From contig CM072335.1 of the NCBI GenBank assembly GCA_036874045.1, positions 20,033,501 to 20,097,500 of the forward strand: a stretch of DNA of 64,000 nucleotides, written 5' to 3'. Source of the DNA: Cymodocea nodosa (lineage: Eukaryota; Streptophyta; Magnoliopsida; Alismatales; Cymodoceaceae). How positions within the stretch are numbered: the stretch's first letter is position 1; every line of letters begins with the position of its first letter. The position numbers were made by a program, and so were the translations under genes. Below, one piece after another: positions 11,423 through 22,634 of this stretch. The notes beneath the pieces are model-generated. The model searched no databases. It saw only the letters and a program-made list of their open reading frames with translations, and was not told where the DNA came from.

Positions 11423-11873
11423 TTGGCAACTTCTAAATTTACTCCTCGTAAGTATCTTTCTGCTTTTTTTTCCTTTTCATTCTACTAACTAAAATAAAGT
11501 TAAATCTATGTCATTAATGCATCATTCTAATCAAAATTCATTTAAATCTGAACATTATATAAATATTTAACTTGCAGGACATTTTATGTTATGCAGAATT
11601 TACATTTTACCTTGTAGCATGCAGATATTTTCAAGCATCTATTATTTAATCCTGTCATTCAGCAAACTGTAAATCTTTTTAAACATTCATGCATAATGTT
11701 CCACAAATTATATAACATTCAATAAATTCCATTCATTTCACATTCAAAACATGTATGAAAAGTACATTTGAAAAATTTATATTCATTAACATGAATCAAT
11801 TTACATTACAAGTACATCAGACAATTTTCATACAGTTTTATACAAGTAGACAAACAATACAATTTAGTCTCTA
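11423..11873 (-). other. ORF1-gag spacer of element B
   Basis: About 450 bp of AT-rich sequence with no open frame of note. It is homologous to 30483-30783 in C and 49007-49454 in H, so it belongs to the element. Confidence 0.6.
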
Positions 11874-14070
11874 TTCCTAAGTTCATCTACTTCCTTCTGG
11901 AGTTTTTCTAATTGTTGCTCTAATTGATTAATTCTTTCTATAGCTCTTGTAATTCCTCTAGAAGGTACAACAATTTCTGCAGCTACAAAATTTCTGTATT
12001 CTTTCACTGAAATGGTTCTTTATTTCATCGTTTTTGATGCCCATTTAGTGAAATCGATATAATCCACCATCAGTAGTGGAATCAAATCTCCATAAAACAA
12101 TTTCTTCTTTACTATTCTCAGCTTGGAGACAAAAACTGTAGACTCAATTCTATTTACAACTGCATATGTGACCCATTTGACAAATTGACTCAATTCCATG
12201 TCATGGCCTTATTGTTGATAGACATTCTTAATCAAAATGTTGGCTACCATGTGTGCTTTACCATTTAAATGCTTCAGTCTATTTAATAAAGCACACCAAG
12301 ATTGATAGCTAAACTGTCCTTGATTTCCTATTCTGTCCATTCAACAGTAGTTGTACTTTCCAAAATTTCTTGTCCTTCATTTTTTAACCCAAAAATGTTG
12401 TGGAGAAGCTCAGGTGTTATCTGTACATCTACTTCCTCCATGTTGGAAATTAATTTTCCTTTTTCTTCTCTCAAATTTGTATAAAAACAGGGTACTAGAT
12501 TCTCATATACTACATGCCCTCTTTCTTAAGAAATAAAATTCAGTAGACCTTGGAATTCAAATAATTCTTTGATTTCTTGCATTCCAACCCAATTTACTGG
12601 TCTACTATAAATAATATCATAACCCCTAATCTCTTGATATTTATTATAAGCTTCCTGACTCCAAAAATGTACTTCATTCAAAACTGTTGTTTCAGTCAGG
12701 TTAGGAATGTGACTTTGTTGTTCCAGAGGGGTTTGTTCTTGATCTTCCTCTACCATAGGTTGAACTTGAACATGTTCTGTAGATTCCTGAATTTTTTCTT
12801 TTGCTTTTGTCTGTGGTGGTGAGCCGACAGAACTCTCCACTTTGTCTTGAATTGTTTCATTTAAATCAGTGGAATCTACAAAGTCATTTTTGTCCAAATG
12901 GCTTCGTTCAGCTTCTTCTTCATTTTCTGTCCTTTCTTCTTCCTCTTGACTACCAATCTGCTCTGTCACAGTTCTTTTTGATTCTATGGAAGATTGGGAT
13001 GGAGTCACGGGCAATTCAGTTTCTGTCCTAATTTTTGTTTCTTCTTCTTGTACAGGCTGTAGACTAATTTCAGCCTGATTTTCTTTTTCTCTTTGCTCCT
13101 ACTGCTGTTGCTCCTGCTCCTCCTCAAAATCGGATAGTAGGTTTATAAAAATTAGCTCCATAGGCCTTGTTGACATTGGTACTTCAGATTTAATCTCTTT
13201 TTGAAACTCAGGCACTATCTCTTTTCCTTTCCTTCGTATGATTAATTGTGCCTGTTCTTCCTCTTCTTCTTCTAAGATTAAATCTAGAAATAAAGGCTCT
13301 ACATGCCTTTGAGCCATAGGTACTAGCTCTTCCTATTTAATTTTTCCAATAATTGCTGGTCTCGAAGGACCAACTTTAGCTTCTTTTGCAGCAAATTTGA
13401 CAGTAATTCTAGTAGTAGCTTCTTGATGTTGTTCCACTTTAATTTTATATTGGGCTTGCAATTTTTCTACAGCCCTCTTTTTGCATAGTGCATCAAACAC
13501 CAGATGTGCTTTGGCTATTGCTAAATCTTCTAGTTCTCCTTGGTTTCTTCCAACTTGAACTAGTGCTTGAAATTCTTTTAACTCTTCTTCATTTGAAGGC
13601 CCCATCATTGTTGCTTGTGCCAACGACTTAAATGGTGGACCTAAAGGTCCTAGCTGTTGTTCCTCAAGAACAGGTCTTTCAGCAGTCGGCTCCTCCTGTT
13701 CTACCTCTACTTGTTCCTGCCACCTTATTGCACCCCTTGCACGACCAGCAATGCGCTTTTTGAACCATAATCTGGCTTTGCGCTGGATTAGTTCTAGGGC
13801 TACTTCATTGTTCGACTTGATTTTTCTTTCTTTGCTTAAACCAATTTCTGTCGCTACTTTTATTTTTGTTTCTACTATTTGGGGTATTTGTATACCCAAA
13901 TCAACCAAAAATTTCCTCAAGTTGAAGAGTTCTGATTCTACATTTTGTAGCTATTTCTCTCTTGTCGTATTCCGAATCTTTTGCCGCATGTGCCATTCTT
14001 CTGATTCCTTTAGAAACTGTGTTGTGTCAACTGCATCTTCCCAGAACTCAAGTGTCATCTTCCTCATCAT
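11874..14070 (-). pseudogene. ORF1 of element B (Athila ORF1 / plant transposon protein type)
   Basis: The frame starts at ATG 14070 (MMRKMTLEFWED), just 3' of integrase and its spacer. It is in one frame to about 12526 with few stops, then has one frameshift before the stop at 11874; length is about 730 codons. The first two thirds are charged and rich in Glu, Gln and Lys. The C-terminal third (from NWVGMQEIKELFEF, through the LVPCFYTNL and LNGKAHMVANILIKN blocks) resembles plant Athila ORF1 and putative plant transposon proteins as I remember them. The last 35 residues form a coiled coil (ERINQLEQQLEKLQKEVDEL). In Athila elements this position is called env-like; I see no signal peptide or membrane segment. 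Its function is unknown. Confidence 0.75.
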
Positions 14071-14250
14071 GGAGTTACACAATAGCACAGAATCGCTCTG
14101 ATCTCTGCTGTTCTAAATTCTAAATGGTTTACCGGATAATGCCCATAAAACCCTAGGTTTTAGTTTAAATAAGCCCTATGTTTAGGCGGGTAATCAGGTC
14201 ATTTCTCAAACCAATTATTACTCTCTCATCCACGGTCTTAGCTATAGTAC
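14071..14250 (-). promoter_or_regulatory. Putative ORF1 promoter: TATA-like box and telobox
   Basis: The minus strand has TATTTAAA at 14164-14171, about 95 bp before the ORF1 ATG. Between them is a telobox-type palindrome, AAAACCCTAGGTTTTA (14147-14162), an element common in plant promoters. It is a single copy, so this is suggestive only. Confidence 0.35.
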
Positions 14251-14340
14251 TCCGTTGAGTTACAGTTAACTCAACGGAATAAGCTCGTTGACTAACTCAA
14301 AACTCAACAGAGTAAGTTCGTTAAGTGTAACTCAACGGAC
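14251..14340. repeat. Palindromes between integrase and ORF1
   Basis: 14251-14278 is a near-perfect palindrome: arm TCCGTTGAGTTA, loop CAGT, arm TAACTCAACGGA. Two weaker relatives follow up to 14340. They are of the same type as those at the other ORF junctions and in the LTRs. Confidence 0.85.
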
Positions 14341-14649
14341 TTCTCGTACAAACAGATATAATAATAAAAATACTTAAGATAATAGTTTTTTTGTTTTTTT
14401 TTATCGGTTTAATAGATACTATGTTTCGGTAAGACCTATATATTTTTTTTCCTGAAAATTAATATACATATTTTTATGTTCTGGTCATATCGATGGATTC
14501 AGTCGGTTGAACCGCAACGATTTTTATATTTTATAATTTTTAATTTTTTTTTTTTATATTCACATAAAAACTGATTTCTTACTAAGTAAAGCTCGAGTAG
14601 TCCTCTACTTTAACTTCTTCTATAATTCCAAAGGAGCTTTTAGGTGTTT
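14341..14649 (-). other. AT-rich spacer after integrase
   Basis: The sequence is low-complexity AT-rich, with runs of T and TATATTTTTATAA words. I see no gene. Confidence 0.5.
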
Positions 14650-15047
14650 TCAAAATAGGTCTAGTCTTTGTCCATTTACTTTAAATATATTCTGATTTTT
14701 AGGATTTTCAATTTCAATAGCTCCATAAGGATATATATTTCGAACTATGTAAGGTCTTGCCCATCTAGATCTTAATTTTCCTGGATGGTTATGAAGTCTA
14801 ACCATATAAAGATATACTTCTTGTCCTATTTCAAAGCTTTTTGGAATAATTTTCCTATCATGCCAGAATTTCATTTTCTATTTTTCTCTTACAGTCTTCG
14901 AATAAGCTTCATTTCTAAATTCTTCTAATTTGATTAATTGCATTTTTCTATTTTCAACAGCTTGATTTAAATTAGTGTTCAGAGTTTTTAATGCCCAATA
15001 AGCATTATGTTCTATTTCAGCTGGTAAATGACAACTTTTTCCATATA
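14650..15047 (-). pseudogene. Integrase C-terminal part of element B
   Basis: The minus strand starts at VYGKSCHLPAEIEHNAYWAL, continues through a stop near 14880 (VREK then KMKFWHD), and ends after NIFKVNGQRLDLF. The GKLRSRWARPY and YPYGAIEIENP blocks are the C-terminal integrase signatures of Athila-type pol. Upstream it joins exactly to 24863 once element A is removed (SPFRLV, then YGKSCHLP). The target duplication CTAGC lies at 15048-15052 and 24858-24862. Confidence 0.9.
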
Positions 15048-15264
15048 CTAGCTGTTTAGAATGAAAAAGTGCATATTATTAACGGTTAAATGATGGTTAA
15101 TTTCATAATATTTAGCTTATCATATGAGAATTAAGCCATTATGTTATAATTGCACTATTATAAGCTTTAATTAAAGAATCTGCTTAATTTGGGGAAATTA
15201 ATGTTAATTTAGTACATTTCTGAACTGTCGGTAAATTGCAGGTTGTGAAATTCTTAAGTATCCG

Positions 15265-15870
15265 AATTTTCTGATATTTCGGATAGTTATGTTTAACATA
15301 CTGAACATATTTCGGATAGTTATGTTTAACATATCGAACATGTATCAGATAGTTATGTTTAAACTGCCGAACAGTTATGTTTTAAAAGAATAGTTTATTA
15401 TTTCCTGAAGTACACGTGTCGAAACCATAATGCATGACTTAAGTGAAATTTCGGTGAGTTATCTATAACTATCTGAAATTGCAGTTGGGTATCGGATAGT
15501 TATATGTGTAACTCTCCGAAATCTCCTTTTATTTATAAAATAGCTATGAACACGTGTCATGTTCTGGGAAAGTGACTTAAGAGGATTTTCGGTGAGTTAT
15601 CTCTAACTATTTGAAATGCATATGATAGTTAAACCTATAACTCTCCGAAATGTTTCTTTTATTATTAAACTACTGCTGACATGTGTCGAGATTTGGTAGA
15701 TTTACTTAAGTAATATATCGGTGAGTTATCTGTAACTATTCGAAATGCATCTAGGCATCAGATAGTTAAGTTGTAAGTATTCGAAATGCACTTGAGCATC
15801 GGATAGTTAAATTTATGCATGTGTTTTATAGTTAAATCAACGAAGCAAGTCCGTTGAGTTATCCATAACT
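15265..15870. repeat. U3 array of palindromes and ABRE-like G-boxes
   Basis: Units of roughly 130-138 bp each hold two imperfect palindromes: TTTCGGTGAGTTA answered by TAACTATCTGAAA, then ATCGGATAGTTA answered by TAACTCTCCGAAA. Each unit is followed by a CACGTGTC word (15413-15420, 15551-15558, and a mutated CATGTGTC at 15680-15687). CACGTGTC is the abscisic-acid response core (ABRE) of plant promoters. The array ends with the GTCCGTTGAGTTA/TAACTCCACGGAC palindrome at 15849-15878. It lies 170-770 bp upstream of the TATA box. Confidence 0.8.
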
Positions 15871-16040
15871 CCACGGACAATTTATTTTCTAATATACCAC
15901 TATAGCGGTTGCAGAAACAGGACAATTGGAAGAAAAACCACGATTGCATGTATCGCGCAGGGAGAAGAAAGCATCGTCGTTGATATGAATGAAGTAAATC
16001 CAACCGACCATTCAAGCAGAAGTAGTTACCACTGAAGAAA

Positions 16041-16048
16041 TATAAAAG
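16041..16048 (+). promoter_or_regulatory. LTR TATA box
   Basis: TATAAAAG lies in the word GAAATATAAAAGAAAAG, which recurs at the same place in the other LTRs (for example 53863-53874, and 23630-23642). It fits the promoter of the LTR, with transcription starting about 30 bp downstream. Confidence 0.6.
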
Positions 16049-16870
16049 AAAAGAAGAAAAAGAAGTAATGGGTGTGTGATCGATGGGTATGGCCAATGTG
16101 TACAGAGGAGGAGCACCAAGCTTTCTACAGATAGTATCGGCAATTCTCTGAAATACCACACCAACCATCATTACCACCACCATAATCACCAACCATCGGA
16201 GGTCTGTGAGGATACTTTCCTAGTGTCGGGTCGATTTCGAGCCAAACATAGTGCCTGACAACCACTGTGAGGAGTGATCGCGTCGCGGGAAGGGAAGCCA
16301 TTTTCACTAAGCGCCGACTCATATTTCAAGAGATCGTAGAGCTTCTAGCCTTGGCTTCGGGTTGATGCTTGTATGCTGAAGAGGAGATCATCTTGCAATT
16401 CTGGACTCACAATTCTATAGGGAGACGGGAGAGAATTGTAAGTGGTTTAATTTTCAATGGTGTAATCGCGTCGCATGTAGTGACAGAAGTATTTACTGTT
16501 GATTGAGATTACTTTACATTTCACCTTTCGCCCATTTCCATGTTCATATTAAAACAAAAATACCAAAAACAACTTATCTGTGTTTGTATTTTGTATTTGA
16601 GTGTTGTATTGTTTGTGTTGTATCGTGATTAACGTTATCTTTGTTAGTGTTGTGATTGTTTTTGTTTTACAGTTTACTGAAATTAGTTCGTTCAAAAGAC
16701 TTAAAGATTTTAATGGTTAGTGTTTGAATTATCTGAATGTTAGTATGCTTAATGATAAATCCAATGCTTACTAACATTAAAGAGCTTAATTGATGTTATT
16801 TACAATCTGTGGAATTGCTCAATGGTTGGCCGAATTCCTCTGTAAATAGCAGTATTAAAAAGAAAAGGCA

Positions 16871-16976
16871 GTCTTGTGGAGTTAACTTAAGTCCACGAGG
16901 TTAGTCCGTTGAGTTAACCATAACTCAACGAACTTTGTTCGTTGAATTAACTGTAACTCAATGGAGGGCTTATTGA
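16871..16976. repeat. U5 three-palindrome cluster
   Basis: Three palindromes stand in tandem: GTGGAGTTA/TAAGTCCACGAG, TCCGTTGAGTTA/TAACTCAACGAAC, and TTCGTTGAATTA/TAACTCAATGGAG. The cluster is present in every full LTR of the family in the window (for example 4623-4722, 24460-24560 and 54690-54790). Confidence 0.8.
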
Positions 16977-17275
16977 AGATATTAATTTGATTGTTAACAA
17001 ATGGAACAGTTCTCAATTCTTAAACAATTCTCTATGGGATCGACCTGTATTTGTACACTAATGCAATAGACACTATGCCCTTGCAGTTAAAATACAAATT
17101 GGAATTAATATCTAATTTGTGTGAAAGGTTGTTTGTTTACTTTTAAAAAAGGAATAGGCATAAAGATAACTTAACTAAGTAAAAACAGAAGTTAACAAAT
17201 CCAAGTTTTTCTGGTGCGTTGCTGGAGATCCAAACTAGTTTTCTAGTATCGTGCTAGGTAACCAAACAAGTTTTA

Positions 17276-17293
17276 TGGCACCGTTGCCAGGGA
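17276..17293 (+). other. Primer-binding site, tRNA-Asp type (element A)
   Basis: TGGCACCGTTGCCAGGGA lies 7 bp after the LTR end. It matches, with few changes, the complement of the 3' end of plant tRNA-Asp as I remember it (TGGCGCCGTTGCCGGGGA), the primer used by many Athila-like elements. Confidence 0.8.
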
Positions 17294-17367
17294 ATTAATA
17301 TAAGCAACTGTTAGAGTTGTTTCGTTTTAATAGCTAGAGTTGTGTGTTTTCTTCTATAATTGAGAAT

Positions 17368-18024
17368 ATGGCATATGTTTATGCTCAAAGATTTCTAAAA
17401 CCTGTAGTTAGCATATGTGAATTTTGCAATTCTGAAGGTCACGACATTTCTGAGTGTTTGAAACTGAGACGTTTGCAGATGGTTAGATCCCATGAACAAC
17501 AAATGAATTATCTTCAGTATAATAGAGCCGAGTATGAGAATCCTATAGTTTACGCAACTAATGGTCAGTATAGAATGCGTAATATGTTGAGAGACATTGA
17601 AGTTTCGGATAGGTATGACAGACTGGAGCGTAGTATAGAGCAAAACCTGGACAAACTAGAATACTTTATGTGTCAACAACAAGAAGTCAACCAATTAAAC
17701 TATAAGGAAGCATATTCAAAACCTAAAATGGATATAATTTACGAAACTGAAAAAACCATAATGAAAGTTGATCAAAAATTGAATGCAATGAGATTAGATG
17801 ATCTAGAAAGAAAACTAAAAGCATTGTACGAATATACAATGAAAATACAAGTTATGCAACAGGACAATGAAAATTGTAATGTTATAGATCTGCATAATTT
17901 GGAAAATATACAGCAAACAGAAAATAATAATGCAAGAGAATTTAAAGAATGCACTTTAAAACTAAAAACAATTGAAGATCATAATCACGAAATTGATATG
18001 CAAAAACATTATGAGAGTAACTAA
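17368..18024 (+). pseudogene. Nucleocapsid (zinc knuckle) start of the pol frame, element A
   Basis: The ATG at 17368 gives MAYVYAQRFLKPVVSI, then one zinc knuckle, CEFCNSEGHDISEC (CX2CX4HX4C), 75 bp after the PBS. I chose this ATG over the GTG at 17344 because the same start context is seen in element G. A long, charged, probably coiled-coil part follows (RLDDLERKLKALYEY; VIDLHNLENIQ). The frame meets a stop at 18022 and continues in frame towards VCVTLRSG, the block that precedes protease in Athila-type pol. No capsid domain precedes the knuckle, which is unusual: there is no room for one between the PBS and this frame. Confidence 0.8.
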
Positions 18025-18900
18025 AATCTGGAAGATGTATGTGTAACATTAAGATCTGGAACTAATATACCATCAAGAACTCAAAATGAAAATGATATGA
18101 ATGTGGATAAGAGTAAAAATCAAAATGATAATGAAAATGTAATAGTTGAAAATTTAGAAATCACTGGAGAACAATCTGAATTTGCTAATGAAGCTAAAAA
18201 TGATCAAACAAATCAACTGAAAGAAAAAGAATCTTTTAAATCACAATCTTTAGCACTCTATCTTGAAAGATTACAACAAACAATACCTGAAAAACAAGAA
18301 AAAATTAGAGAAATTTTTGAAAAAGTACAAGTTAACATTCCTTTGTTAGATCTATTGCAGAAAATGCCACCTTGTGCTAAATTTCTAAAGGATTGGTGTA
18401 CTAAGAAAAGAGAGCGAAAGGTTCTTAAGAAGGTCTTTTTAGCTGAGCAAAATAGTTCCCTATTTCTACCACAAATTCCTAAAAAGTTATCTGATCTTGG
18501 AATCCCTGTTATATCATGCACCATAGGAAATACCATTCTAGAGAGAACCTTAATAGACTTAGGTGCAAGTATAAATGTTATGTCAAGTGATATATTTGCA
18601 TCCTTAGGATTAGAAGGCTTAACTCCTACTAGTAGTTTATTCAATTAGCTGATAGAAGTATAAGATACCCTAGAGGAAAAATAGAGGATGTCTTAATTAA
18701 AATCAAAAACTTTATATATCCTATTGATATTGTAATTTTAGATTCCCAACAAATTAAGCATAAAAATAGTGATACATCTTTAATTTTGGGAAGACCATTT
18801 TTAACAATATTAGGGGCTGTTATAAATTGTAAAACTGGAGTAATGAAGTTAGCATATGGTAATGAGGGTACTTAATTAAACATTTTCAAACCAGAAAGGT
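18025..18900 (+). pseudogene. Retroviral-type aspartic protease region, element A
   Basis: The frame carries the Athila-style linker (VCVTLRSG, then LYLERLQQTIPEKQE, FLKDWCTKKRERK) and the protease core IPVISCTIGNTILERTLID-LGAS. The catalytic Asp-Leu-Gly-Ala is at 18556-18567. After SSLF a one-base change ends the frame at 18648; the rest (LGRPFL, then NCKTGVMKLAYGN) continues in another frame to about 18880. The enzyme would process the polyprotein in the virus-like particle. Confidence 0.85.
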
Positions 18901-19265
18901 TTGAGGAGTTAGAAAGGTCCTTACATACCATAGACTTTTTAGTGGATGAAGGAGATATGTTAGATGATGTGATTCAAGAAGAATTAAATAGGTAGATCAA
19001 TTCTAAAACTTTAGAGGAAAGTGAAAGCATAAATATAGAAGGAGATCAGGAAGAAATTAATTTAGAAAATGATGATATTCAATTAGGAGCTCTAGCTTCT
19101 AATGGGCAACATTTAGAATTAAAACCTTTACCTCCTGAATTAACCTATATATTTCTGGAAGAGAAATGAACCTGTCCAATCATTATTGCTTTAGATTTAA
19201 AAGAGGACCAAATAGCTAAATTAATAGATGTAGTGAAAAGTTATAAAGAAGTAATAGGATAGATT
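18901..19265 (+). other. Protease-RT linker, element A
   Basis: Decayed coding sequence with stops; the acidic words EELNR and ENDDIQLGALASNGQ match element B at 27297-27509. It joins protease to reverse transcriptase. Confidence 0.6.
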
Positions 19266-20698
19266 ATGACTGATATAAAAGGATTAAGTTCAACTTTATG
19301 CTGTCACCACATATATTTAGAAGAGAATGCTAAACCTGTTAGAATTCTTGAGAGGAGATTAAATCCAAACCTTAAAGAAGTAGTTAGGAAGGAAATAGTG
19401 AAATGGATAGATAATGACATAATTTATTCGATTTCTGATAGTTCGTGGGTTAGCCCAATCCATGTAGTTCCTAATAAATCAGGATTAACAGTTATTAGGA
19501 ATGAAAGTCAAGACTTGATACCTACTAGAATTCAATCAGGCTGGAGAGTATGTATAGACTATAGAAAGCTGAATGCTGTGACTAGGAAAGATCATTTTCC
19601 CTTACCTTTTATAGATCAAATGCTGGAAAGATTAGCAGGGCAAGAATATTTTTGTTTTCTAGACGGGTATTCAGGTTATAATCAAATTCCAGTAGCATTA
19701 GAGGATCAAGAGAAAACAACTTTCACCTGTCCTAATGGAACTTATGCTTTTAAGAGAATGCCATTCGGATTATGCAATGCACCAGCTACCTTTCAAAGGT
19801 GTATGCAGGGCATATTTATTGGAATGACTGAAGATTTCTTAGAAATATTTATGGATGATTTTACTGTATATGGCAACTCATATTAAGTCTGTTTAAAAAA
19901 TTTAGACCTAATATTAAAACGCTGTGTGGAAAAAAATCTAGTGTTAAATTGGGAAAAATGTCACTTCATGGTTAAACAAGGAATAGTCTTAGGGCATGTT
20001 GTTTCAAAGAAAGGGTTGGAAGTAGATAAAGCTAAAATAGTAGTAATTTCTAATCTACCAAAACCTAAATCAGTAAAAGATATTAGATCATTTCTAGGAC
20101 ATGCTGGTTTTTATAGAAGATTTATTAAAGACTTTAGTAAGATAGCTAGACCTTTAACTAATCTATTAAAAGATGTTCCATTTAACTTTGATAAAAATTG
20201 CAAGGAAGCATTTTTCAAACTTAAAACTAGCTTAATTTCAACTCCTATAATTCAAGCACTTGATTAGAGCCATCCATTTGAATTAATGTGTGATGCATCT
20301 GATTTTGCTGTAGGAGCAGTGTTGGGACATAAGATAGAAAAATCTCCTAGAGTGATTAATTATGCAAGCAAAACCTTAAATGATGCTCAAGTTAATTACA
20401 CAACTACTGAAAAAGAACTATTAGTTGTTGTGTTTGCCTTAGAAAAGTTTAGATCATATATGATTGGAGCTAAAGTAATAGTATACACGGATCATGCAGC
20501 TTTAAAGCATCTAATAGCAAAAAAAGAAACTAAACCTAGATTAATTCGATGGATATTATTATTACAAGAATTTGATCTAGAAATTAAAGATAAAAAAAGT
20601 TGTGAGAATGTAGTAGTAGATCATTTATCAAGATTACAAATAGAAAAATCAAATATTGAAATTAAGGATAATTTTCTTGATGAACAATTAATGACCAT
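19266..20698 (+). pseudogene. Reverse transcriptase and RNase H, element A
   Basis: RT runs from about 19266 to 20260. It shows [49 protein letters not shown] and the catalytic FMDD (19848-19859). A stop follows at about 19885 (GNSY then stop), and another at 20266 where the relatives have Trp. RNase H begins about 20270 ([17 protein letters not shown]) and continues through [15 protein letters not shown] and [15 protein letters not shown]. The frame is cut at 20698 by a solo LTR and continues at 22635. Motifs place it in the Athila/Tat part of Ty3/gypsy. Copying function is lost through the stops. Confidence 0.92.
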
Positions 20699-22629
20699 TG
20701 TTTGTGTTTTCCCAGCACTACACTAGAAAAACTTGGATTTGTTACTTCTATTTTTACTTAGTTAATTTATCTTTATGCCTATTCTTTCTTTTAGAAGTAA
20801 ACAAATAACCTTTAATACAATTTAGATATTAATTCCAATTTGTACTTTAACTGCAAGTGCACAGTGTTTATTGTATCAGTGTGCAAGTACAGGTCGATCC
20901 CATAGGGAATTGCTGACGAATTTAAGAAATGTTTGATTGTGAACAATTCAAATTTATATTCAACGGACTAAGTTCGTTGAGTTATGGCTAACTCAACGGA
21001 CTATCCTCATGGACTTAAGTTAACTCCACGAGCCTACCTCTTCTTTATAATACTGCTATTTACAGAGAAATTCGGCCAACCATTGGGCGATTCCACAAAT
21101 TGTAAATAACATCAATTAAGCTTTTTAATGCTAGTTAACATTGGATTTATCATTAAGCAATACTAACATTCAGATGATTCAAACAGTCACCATTAAAATC
21201 TTTAAGTTTTTTGTATGAACCAATTTCAGTAAACTGTAAAATTAAAACTAACATAAAATAATCATAAAACTGATATAGATAACATTAATCACAATACAAC
21301 ACAAACAATACAACACTCAAATACAACATACAAACAAAGATAAATTGTTTTTGGTATTTTTGTTTTGATGTAAACATGGAAATGGGTGAAAGGTGAAATG
21401 TAAAGTAATCTCACTTGACAGTAAATACTTACGACACTACTTGCAACGTGATTACACCACTGAAAATTAAACCACTGAAAATTAAACCACTTACAATTCT
21501 GTCTCCTCTCCCTATAGAATCGTGAGTCCAGAATTGTAAGATGATCTCCTCTTCAGCATACAGGCATCAACCCGAAGCCAAGGCTAAAAGCTTTACGATC
21601 TCCTGAAATATGAGTCGGTGCTTGGTGAAAATGTCTTCCCTTCCCGCGACGTGATCACTCCTCATAGTGGTTGTCAGGCACTGTGTTTGGCTAGGAATCG
21701 ACCCGACATCAGGCAAGTATCCTCACAGACCTCCGATAATTGGTGATTATGGTGGTGATACGATGGTTGGTGTGATACTTCGGAGAATCGCCAATACTGT
21801 CTGCAGAAAGCTCGGTGCTCCTCCTCTGTATACACTCCGTCCATCGATCACACTTTCTTCTTTTTTTCTTCTTTTCTTTTATATTTCTTCAGTAGTAACT
21901 GCTTTTGCTTGAATGATCGGTTAGATTTCCTTCCTTTAGATCAACGGCGATGCTTCCTTCTCCATGCGCGATTGAATTCCTGCGTGATACGTGCAAACGT
22001 GGTTTTTCCTTCCAACTATCTGTTCCTGCAACCGCTACAGTGGCATTTTGGAAAATAACTATAAAATACATGCAATAAAGAAATAAGCCGCTAACCTAAC
22101 GCGTTACCTTAGTGTATATTCATGTAACTCAACGCGTGTAGTTATGCTAACTTAACGTGTTAAACATGTGCATCTCACGTGATATTCTAAAGCATTTAAA
22201 TTCAACACGTGCATAAAATACATGCAATAAAGAAATAAGCTGCTAACCTAACACGTTACCTTAGTGTATATTCATGTAACTCAACGCGTGTAGTTATGCT
22301 AACTTAACGAATTATAACTTAAGTAAATCTACTAGCTCTCGACACGTGTCAGCAGTAGTTTAAAAATAACATTTCGGAGAGTTACAGGTATAACTATCCA
22401 ATGCTCAGATGCATTTTCGGATACTTAAGAATTTCACAGCCTGCAACTTACCGACAGCTCATAAATGTACTAAATTAACATTAATTCCCCAAAATTAAGC
22501 AGATTTTTCAATTAAAGCATATAACAGTGCAATTATAACATAATGACTTAATTCTCATATGATAAGCTAAATATTATGCAATTAACCATCATTTAACAGT
22601 TAATAATATGCACTTTTTCATTCTAAACA
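20699..22629 (-). mobile_element. Solo gypsy LTR inside element A (1931 bp)
   Basis: It is flanked by ACCAT (20694-20698 and 22630-22634). It lies in reverse: on the minus strand it starts TGTTTAGAATG and ends CCCAGCACTACACTAG reversed, i.e. AGTGCTGGGAAAACACAAACA. This 3' end differs from that of element A's LTR and marks another subtype. It also holds a doubled block (about 22060-22170 and 22205-22315) with CTAACCTAACGCGTTACC words. Confidence 0.92.
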
Positions 22630-22634
22630 ACCAT

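Larger units (their letters stand above)
15053..17268 (+). repeat. 5' LTR of element A (2216 bp)
   Basis: It runs from TGTTTAGAATG to GGTAACCAAACA. U3 carries a palindrome and G-box array (15265-15870). A TATA box is at 16041-16048, and U5 has a three-palindrome cluster at 16871-16976. The solo LTR at 52903-55090 (2188 bp) has the same ends, which sets the full LTR length of this subtype. The opposite-strand open frames (15758-16322) are shadows. Confidence 0.92.

Noticed and set aside
11874..14070. ORF1 as a retroviral envelope gene
   Set aside because: The position fits the env-like ORF of Athila elements, but I see no signal peptide, transmembrane helix or cleavage site, only charged and coiled-coil regions; left as ORF1 of unknown function.
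16125..16322. Recurrent ~60-150 codon frames reading MSRRLVKMASLPATRS or similar (5279, 21667, 23624, 28919, 31114, 44066, 47145, 53837, 58332)
   Set aside because: They lie antisense to the LTR in every copy, begin and end at different places, have no recognisable domain, and simply reflect one conserved LTR segment.
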